Assembly (NCBI RefSeq): GCF_001899645.1
Contig: NZ_MKVV01000033.1
Span: forward strand, 48,217 to 112,216
Reading direction: 5' to 3'
DNA from: Pseudonocardia sp. 73-21
GTDB lineage: Bacteria; Actinomycetota; Actinomycetes; Mycobacteriales; Pseudonocardiaceae
DNA: 64,000 nucleotides
The notes beneath the pieces are model-generated. The model saw nothing but the letters and a program-made list of their open reading frames with translations. It searched no databases and was not told where the DNA came from. Positions within the stretch are counted from its first letter, which is position 1, and each line of letters begins with the position of its first letter. The position numbers were made by a program, and so were the translations under genes. This document shows positions 59,354 through 64,000 of the stretch, one piece after another.

Positions 59354-60196
59354 TCACGGCGTCTCCTCGCCGGACGTCGGCCCGACAGTGCTCGTGCCGT
59401 GCTCGGACGGTACGAGCCCAGCTCCGTGGTGCGGCCGGTCGGCGGCCTCTGACATGATGCGGGTGGCGAACTCACCGAGTGCGGACTCGGTGTGGCGCTC
59501 CACGGCCAGGCCGAGGGCGGCGGCCACGGCCGTACCGATGGCGGGCCGCACCCGGCCGAGCAGCGCGGTCAGCTCCGGGATCTCGGTAGCCGAGGGCATC
59601 CAGCTGTCGTCCCGGCCGTTGAGGACCGCCGTGACGACGGCGCCGACGAGCTGCGCGGCCGTGTCGTCGAGCGCATGCAGCAGCGAGTCGAGCAGGCCGA
59701 CGACCGAAGGGGCGGGCAACCCGGCCCCGACCAGGTCGCCGACCGCGTGCAGGAGCTGTGGGCTCGGCAGTCGGAACCGGTCGGTGCCGTGGGGCTCGGC
59801 GATCCCGAGCCGCACGAGGGCGTCCGTCAGGCCGGCCGTGTCAGGCGGGCTGCCGGCCGCGGCCTCGACGTCGGCCCGGTCGGCGACGGTGGGGAGCTCG
59901 TCGCTGCCGAACGTCGACACGACCTGCTCCAGGCCGAGGACCTGGGGTAGGTCGCGGCCGTGCTCCCAGGCCGAGACGAGCTCGCCGATGTTGTTCACGG
60001 TGAAGCCGCGCCCGAGGAGCCCGCCGATGATGCGCAGCCGGGCCAGGTGCGCATCCGAGTAGAGACCGACTCTCCCGACCCGGCGGGGTGGGGGGAGCAG
60101 GCCGCGCTCCTGGTAGGCGCGGACGTTGCGCACGGTCGTCCCGGCTGCTTGGGCGAGATCGTCGATCCGGTACTCGGACCCGTTGGCCGCGGTCAT
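59354..60196 (-). CDS. MerR-family transcriptional regulator
   Basis: A 280-aa regulator whose N-terminal 60 residues are the MerR winged helix: YRIDDLAQAAGTTVRNVRAY, then QERGLLPPPRRVGRVGLY and SDAHLARLRIIGGLLGRGF. The remainder is helical, ligand-binding or dimerisation sequence without the metal-binding cysteines of metal sensors. ATG 60196 overlaps the stop of the DUF6114 gene by 4 nt, so it is the third gene of a DUF6230-DUF6114-merR minus-strand operon. It may control that operon. Role beyond that is unknown. Confidence 0.9.
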   Translation of the reverse strand: MTAANGSEYRIDDLAQAAGTTVRNVRAYQERGLLPPPRRVGRVGLYSDAHLARLRIIGGLLGRGFTVNNIGELVSAWEHGRDLPQVLGLEQVVSTFGSDELPTVADRADVEAAAGSPPDTAGLTDALVRLGIAEPHGTDRFRLPSPQLLHAVGDLVGAGLPAPSVVGLLDSLLHALDDTAAQLVGAVVTAVLNGRDDSWMPSATEIPELTALLGRVRPAIGTAVAAALGLAVERHTESALGEFATRIMSEAADRPHHGAGLVPSEHGTSTVGPTSGEETP

Positions 60197-60573
60197 GCCT
60201 GCGCACCTTGATCAGGATCCTCCCAGGCGAACCCGAGGGACCCGCCCAGGATGCCGAGCAGCATCCCCACCACGAACCCGCCCAGGTTCGTGGTCACGAG
60301 CGACGCGACGGACACGAGCACGGCGGTGACGCCGACTGCGCGATGCCCGGCCGGGCGAAACCAGAAGAACAGTCCCATCGCGCACAACCCGGCGCCGAAG
60401 AGGAATCCCGACGTCCCGGCCAGTCCTGGTAGCAACAGCACGGTGAAACGGCCTCCGGGCAGCACGAGGATCACCAGTCCGGCCGCAGCGGTCAGCAGCC
60501 CCGCCCAGAACGGCCTGTCGCGTGTCCAGCGGGCGAGGGCCCTGGTCGGGACCGCCCCGTGCGCGCCGCTCAC
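60193..60573 (-). CDS. DUF6114 membrane protein
   Basis: A 126-aa integral membrane protein with about four hydrophobic segments: FWAGLLTAAAGLVILVLPGG, LLLPGLAGTSGFLFGAGLCA, VTAVLVSVASLVTTNLGGF and VVGMLLGILGGSLGFAW. The closing GGFVVGMLLGILGG..FAW is the DUF6114 signature. GTG 60573 overlaps the stop of the DUF6230 gene (GTGA). DUF6230 and DUF6114 genes occur side by side in many actinomycetes, where they are uncharacterised; the coupling implies a shared envelope function. Confidence 0.88.
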   Translation of the reverse strand: MSGAHGAVPTRALARWTRDRPFWAGLLTAAAGLVILVLPGGRFTVLLLPGLAGTSGFLFGAGLCAMGLFFWFRPAGHRAVGVTAVLVSVASLVTTNLGGFVVGMLLGILGGSLGFAWEDPDQGAQA

Positions 60574-61184
60574 AGGCACCGCTTCTGGTCCTGGCCGACC
60601 TGCAGCGTCAGCCCGGAGAGGGTGAGCTGGTCGACGGTGGCCCAACGGGCGGTGGCGGAGATGTCGAGCGCGATGTTCCCGGCGCGGATCGGGACGCCAC
60701 CGGTGGAGGTGTCCACGGGGGTCCCGTCGGGGGCGGTCGCGCCGTGGCCGAGCAAGATCTCCTGCCCGGCCGCGCCGACGCCGTCCAGGCTCTCGATGGC
60801 TATCTGGGCGTTACCGACCTCGATCGGGGCAGATCCGGAGGGGGTCGCGGCATGTAGCACATAGGTCCCGAGCGGGGTGGTCACGGCGGTCGATATGCAG
60901 GCGCCCTGGATGCGCACCTTCGACAGCTGCAGCACCACGACCGGCTGTCTCGAGCCGTCGGCGTTCTGCACGAACGACGGGAGAACACCGGTCGCCTCCG
61001 CCTCGAACTGCTCGGCGGTGAAGGCGAGGGTCTGGCGACCCTGCATCGCGAGCGCCACGGGGACGGCGCCGGTGGCGACCCCTGCTCCGATGGACACGAC
61101 GGCGATGACGGCGGGCACGAAGAGCGCGGCGAACCTGCCCCAGCGCCGTCGGCCGGTCGACCGGCCCGCGGCTGCGTGTCTCAT
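60570..61184 (-). CDS. DUF6230 secreted/anchored protein
   Basis: A 204-aa protein with a basic N-terminus (GRSTGRRRWGRFAALF) and one transmembrane helix (about residues 18-45, FVPAVIAVVSIGAGVATGAV), followed by an extracytoplasmic beta-rich domain with two cysteines (IQGACIST and the terminal KRCL). This is the DUF6230 pattern. The ATG at 61184 has no clear ribosome site. It is first in the operon with DUF6114 and MerR genes. Function is unknown; surface or spore-envelope roles have been suggested for such pairs by association only. Confidence 0.88.
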   Translation of the reverse strand: MRHAAAGRSTGRRRWGRFAALFVPAVIAVVSIGAGVATGAVPVALAMQGRQTLAFTAEQFEAEATGVLPSFVQNADGSRQPVVVLQLSKVRIQGACISTAVTTPLGTYVLHAATPSGSAPIEVGNAQIAIESLDGVGAAGQEILLGHGATAPDGTPVDTSTGGVPIRAGNIALDISATARWATVDQLTLSGLTLQVGQDQKRCL

Positions 61185-61307
61185 TTAATGCCCCCGATCG
61201 TCGAACAGCTTCACCACTCGAAACTGTGACAGTGTTCAATGGTGACGATTATGTGTGCAGGGTCACGTGTGGGGCGTGAAGAGCGTCCGTCCACGAGAAG
61301 GGCCGTC

Positions 61308-61391
61308 ATGGCCCACAGGACGAGCGTCTCCGGCGACGTGGAGCGCGACGTCCGCAAACTCCGTCGGCGACGCCGTCGCCGGGTACCGTGA
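61308..61391 (+). CDS. Possible 27-aa arginine-rich peptide
   Basis: A short frame starting at ATG 61308, 5 nt after GAGAAGGGCC. It encodes a hydrophilic peptide with VERDVRKLRRRRRRRV near the end, strongly basic. The surrounding 318-nt gap (61185-61503) has no other gene. It may be a real small protein or the 5' part of the next transcript; codon evidence is too short to judge. Confidence 0.3.
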   Translation: MAHRTSVSGDVERDVRKLRRRRRRRVP

Positions 61392-61503
61392 CATCGACAA
61401 GCCCGCGGTCAGGAGCTGACGCTCCGTCGTCGGGCGACCGCTTCCGTCCGGTCCTGGCGGCGCGACCGGTACGGTCGCCGGCTCGTAGGTCGAGGAAGGT
61501 CGG

Positions 61504-61971
61504 TTGTGGAGTCGGTCGCCTCGCCGGTGGCCGGACGAGTGGCCCCGGCGGTCGCTGGTCGTCCTCGTCGTGAAGATTGTGGTTCGGGCGGGCTTCGCGG
61601 GCGGGCTGATCTGGACGGGGGCCGAGAGCCTCTACCGTGACGCGGTCGGAGCGGTCGTCGGCACCTCCCTGATCCTGCTGTGTGGCTCTCGCCGGGGTCG
61701 CCGCGGTGCAGGTGGGAGCAGTGAGCCGGCGCCGTGGCGGGCGGATCGCTCTCGTGGCGGGGTGCGGCGGCCGAGCGGGGGCGGAGGGGTGATGGTGCCG
61801 CACGCCCGCGCCGAGGTCGTGACGCTGGCCTCGGTGGCGTTCTGCGCCTGCTCGCTCGGCCTGCTGGTCGCGGCGCCCAGCAGCGGCTCGATCGTCGCGG
61901 GTACCGGGCTCCTGACGGGACTCCTGGTCCTGTGCCTGGTGCGGCGCGGCGCAGCAGGGACGCGCTGGTGA
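61504..61971 (+). CDS. Small membrane protein, unknown
   Basis: A 155-aa frame from TTG 61504, which follows GAGGAAGG. It has a basic N-terminus, two hydrophobic stretches (AGFAGGLIWTGAESLYRDAV with VGAVVGTSLILLC after it, and VTLASVAFCACSLGLLVAAP with the later GTGLLTGLLVLCLV), and a Gly/Arg-rich middle. An internal ATG at 61792 with GGAGGGG before it could give a shorter second product. No family is recognised. A membrane location is the only thing the sequence supports. Confidence 0.45.
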   Translation: MWSRSPRRWPDEWPRRSLVVLVVKIVVRAGFAGGLIWTGAESLYRDAVGAVVGTSLILLCGSRRGRRGAGGSSEPAPWRADRSRGGVRRPSGGGGVMVPHARAEVVTLASVAFCACSLGLLVAAPSSGSIVAGTGLLTGLLVLCLVRRGAAGTRW

Positions 61972-62076
61972 TCACCCCGTCCGGCATCGAGCACCGTTCT
62001 GCCCGTGGGGCCGTGGTGGTCGAGTAGGACACCATCGTGGCCATCGGCGCGCGCCCGGTACCGGAACCGGACGATC

Positions 62077-62328
62077 GTGCTCACCGTGGGTGCACCGGTC
62101 TGGCGGCGCGATCCGGACGGCGGCCCTTTCCGGGAGTTCGAGGTACCCGCCTGGGAGCCGGGCGTGCTGCTGTCGGCGGACCGCTACGACGCCGACCCGA
62201 TCGCTGTGCTCGAGTTGCTGCGTGAGCTGCACCACGATCCGGCTCGCCGGCCGCGTGTGGTGTCGGGGTCGGCTTCGGGCCTCTGCGCCGTCCGGGACGC
62301 AGACGCGGGGCGCAGTACGGCAGAGTAG
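62077..62328 (+). CDS. Small hypothetical protein
   Basis: An 83-aa frame from GTG 62077 (GGAACCGG lies about 10 nt before). It reads VGAPVWRRDPDGGPFREFEV, EPGVLLSADRYDADPIAVLE and LLRELHHDPARRPRVV. It looks soluble and protein-like in composition, with no family I recognise. It converges on the ABC ATPase gene with 8 nt between stops. Confidence 0.45.
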   Translation: MLTVGAPVWRRDPDGGPFREFEVPAWEPGVLLSADRYDADPIAVLELLRELHHDPARRPRVVSGSASGLCAVRDADAGRSTAE

Positions 62329-62336
62329 GGCGGCTC

Positions 62337-63273
62337 CTACGGAGCGAGGGAGCCGCCGCGCTGAGCCACCAGTACCATCAGGAACACGATGAGCACCGCG
62401 GCCGCCGCGACCGCGACCAGCCTTGGGTCGTAGGTGATGGTCCGGTTCCCGCGGGCCTGCGTGAGTGGCACGTGGGTGGCCGGTCCCAGGCTGTCCAGGA
62501 CGCGGAACCTATTGTCGAAGTCCGCGGCGTCCTCGACGCCGGCGAGGAGCTCCGACGCCGGCCCGTTCGCCACGATACGTCCGTTCGCGAGTACCGCGAG
62601 ACGACCGTCGAACGCCCGCGCGATCTCGATGTCGTGGGTGGTCACGAGCATCGTCGCGCCGGTCCGGGCCTGCGTCTCGCGCACTGCCTGCACCGCCCGG
62701 GCCATGGTGGTGGAGCCGAGGCCGAGGTCGATGTCGTCCAGCACGACGACCGGTCGCTCGGTGACCATCGCTCGGCCGAGGGCGACCCGCCGCCGCGTGT
62801 GGGCGGAGAGTTCCTCCGGCAGGCGGTCGTGCACGTCGGCCAGACCGAGCGTGCGCAGCCAGCGGGTGGTGAGCGCGTGGACCGAGTCCTCGTCGTCCCC
62901 GCGCAGCCGCAGCGGGTAGGCGATGTTCTCGTAGACCGACAGCGACCCGAAGACCGACGTCTGGAACAGCGTCGAGCCGCCCAGCAGTACGCCCACGTCC
63001 TCGCGCACTGCCGTGAGCTCCCGCCCTTCCCAGCTCGTTCACGCACTGCTCGCCGATCAGCACCCGGCCGGAGTCGGGTTGCAGGAGCCCGACCAGCCCG
63101 GCGGACGAGAGTGGTCTTGCCGCCGCCCGACTCGCCCATCAGGACGGTCAGCTCGCCGGTCGGTAGCTCGGCGCGCAGTCGGAGGAGTACGGGTTCACCG
63201 CCGAGCGCGATCGACACGTCCTCGAACCTCGGGGGCGGTGCTGCGGGCGGCGTGCCGCCGGTCCGTCGGCCAT
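62337..63273 (-). pseudogene. MceG-like ABC ATPase with C-terminal membrane helix, multiple frameshifts
   Basis: Three frames together encode one ABC ATPase of the Mce/Mla type. From the ATG at 63273 (after GGAGGTGG) the frame shifts in the run at 63231-63235 to give RFEDVSIALGGEPVLLRLRA and Walker A GESGGGKTTL. A second shift at 63097-63099 gives LVGLLQPDSGRVLIG, and a third at 63029-63031 gives LTAVREDVGVLLGG through the rest. The C part has a weak signature (ELSAHTRRRVALGRAM), Walker B VVVLDDIDLGLG, and VTTHDIEIA. It ends in a membrane segment VAAAAVLIVFLMVLVA, unusual for an ATPase. All shifts are in G/C runs, so error in the sequence is as possible as gene death. Confidence 0.75.
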
Positions 63274-63513
63274 CGGTCCACCTCCCACGTCGGCGTTCCT
63301 GCTTCCGAAGGGCCCCCGCTGGCGTCGCACGGTCGCGACGCATGATGGTCGTACAACTGGGCCGGACGGTCGGTGGGGCACACTCGAACGGCCATTCGCC
63401 GCCCGTCGCGGGAAACCGGGATGGCGCCCGCCGACCGCGCCTGGCACTACTGACGGTAACGTCCAGCAACGGAGTGTCACCAGGCCCTCCGATGTTCGAC
63501 CGGAGGTTCAACC

Positions 63514-63963
63514 ATGTCCTACTGCACGATCGTCGTCGGCACTGACGGTTCCACGACGTCGCACCACGCCGTATCGCGGGCTGCGGAGATCGCCCGGGAC
63601 GCCGCGGCGAAGCTGGTGATCGTCTCGGCGTACACGCCGACCAGCCGCGGGGAGGTCGAGGTCGCCGCTGACGCGCTCGGTGACGAGTCGTTTCTGGTGC
63701 GCGGTTCCACCCCGGCCGAGGAGAGCCTGCGCGCCGCATCGGATGTCGCTGCCGGCGCGGGTGCGCAGGACATCGTCACTCAGGCAGTCGACGGCGCTCC
63801 CGTCGACGTGCTGTGTAAGGCTGTCGGCGAGCACAACGCAGACCTCCTTGTCGTGGGCAACCGCGGGCTGAACTCCGTGAGCGGTCGGCTGCTGGGCTCG
63901 GTGCCGTCCGCGGTCGCCCGCACAGCCGGAAGCGACGTGCTGATCGTGCACACCACGGGCTGA
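63514..63963 (+). CDS. Universal stress protein
   Basis: A 149-aa single UspA domain. It opens CTIVVGTDGSTTSHHAVSRA with the ATP-contact Asp, and ends with LLVVGNRGLNSVSGRLLGSV, the G-2X-G-9X-G(S) nucleotide loop, followed by DVLIVHTT. This is the ATP-binding class of Usp. The ATG follows GGAGGTTCAACC. The 240-nt region upstream (63274-63513) separates it from the divergent ATPase gene and must hold both promoters; no operator is evident. General stress or dormancy response is the known role of the family. Confidence 0.93.
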   Translation: MSYCTIVVGTDGSTTSHHAVSRAAEIARDAAAKLVIVSAYTPTSRGEVEVAADALGDESFLVRGSTPAEESLRAASDVAAGAGAQDIVTQAVDGAPVDVLCKAVGEHNADLLVVGNRGLNSVSGRLLGSVPSAVARTAGSDVLIVHTTG

Positions 63964-64000
63964 CGGTCCGCCTGGCCACGTCTGATTGCGGACATCGGCC

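Noticed and set aside
61306..61803. 165-codon minus-strand frame
   Set aside because: Pro/Arg/Thr-rich, antisense to the better-supported membrane protein frame, no start context.
1..64000. tRNA, rRNA, CRISPR, insertion sequence or prophage
   Set aside because: No conserved tRNA arms, no regularly spaced repeats, no transposase or integrase motif were seen in any frame.

Overview
The window is very GC-rich with tightly packed, mostly ATG/GTG-started genes. It carries mycolata/Pseudonocardiaceae-type markers: an MceG-like ATPase, an F420-type luciferase-fold oxidoreductase, a mycothiol-dependent isomerase-fold protein, paired DUF6114/DUF6230 genes and two cytochromes P450. This points to an actinomycete, plausibly Pseudonocardia or a relative; the genus is an inference from gene content only. 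No tRNA, rRNA, CRISPR array, insertion sequence or phage gene was seen.

Almost everything up to about 59.3 kb is acyl-CoA catabolism. Region 1 (1-10.3 kb, minus strand) is one long operon whose genes mostly overlap by 4 nt. It holds an ADP-forming acyl-CoA synthetase, a nitronate monooxygenase, an Ltp2-like thiolase-fold protein, a DUF35 zinc-ribbon/OB protein, two half-size MaoC hydratases, a fused double-domain acyl-CoA dehydrogenase and a crotonase. This repeats the logic of the mycobacterial igr operon (dehydrogenase, hydratase pair, DUF35, retro-aldolase) that removes the last part of a sterol side chain. Region 2 (10.4-16.8 kb) has a TetR gene diverging from a crotonase, a TIGR03084-like protein, an AtuA-family protein, an SDR and an esterase. 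Region 3 (16.8-21.9 kb) has a thiolase, an AliB-like dehydrogenase, a free biotin carrier and an acyl-CoA synthetase. Region 4 (22.0-29.3 kb) has an amidohydrolase, split MaoC pair, LLM oxidoreductase, carboxyltransferase, dehydrogenase and TetR. Near-identical operators lie at its two promoter regions (21970 and 28519). Region 5 (29.4-34.3 kb) has a thiolase, a GntR regulator and a divergent AliB-like dehydrogenase plus ligase, with a TGGT..ACCA operator over the dehydrogenase start codon.

Between 34.3 and 35.3 kb lies a decayed esterase and otherwise no recognisable gene. Region 6 (35.3-51.4 kb) has a PucR regulator, three AMP-forming ligases, two dehydrogenases, a biotin-dependent carboxylase (alpha and beta subunits, closest in motif to methylcrotonyl/geranyl-CoA carboxylases), a crotonase, a second thiolase-fold/DUF35 pair and a thioesterase. 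Two matching 7-6-7 inverted repeats (43715, 49179) sit in its two divergent promoters. Region 7 (51.5-59.3 kb) has a frameshifted metallo-beta-lactamase-fold gene, an SDR, mceG, a TetR diverging from two overlapping P450 genes, and another dehydrogenase. The last 4.7 kb is different: MerR, DUF6114, DUF6230, small membrane and unknown proteins, a degenerate ABC ATPase and a universal stress protein.

Taken together the window reads as a catabolic island for isoprenoid or alicyclic carboxylic acids. Ligases activate the acid, several dehydrogenases of two catalytic types start beta-oxidation, a carboxylase deals with beta-methyl branches, and thiolases or retro-aldolases cleave carbon-carbon bonds. 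P450s and the Mce ATPase would serve oxidation and uptake. The true substrate is not visible from the sequence. Several genes carry apparent single-base indels in G/C runs, which may be real decay or assembly error.
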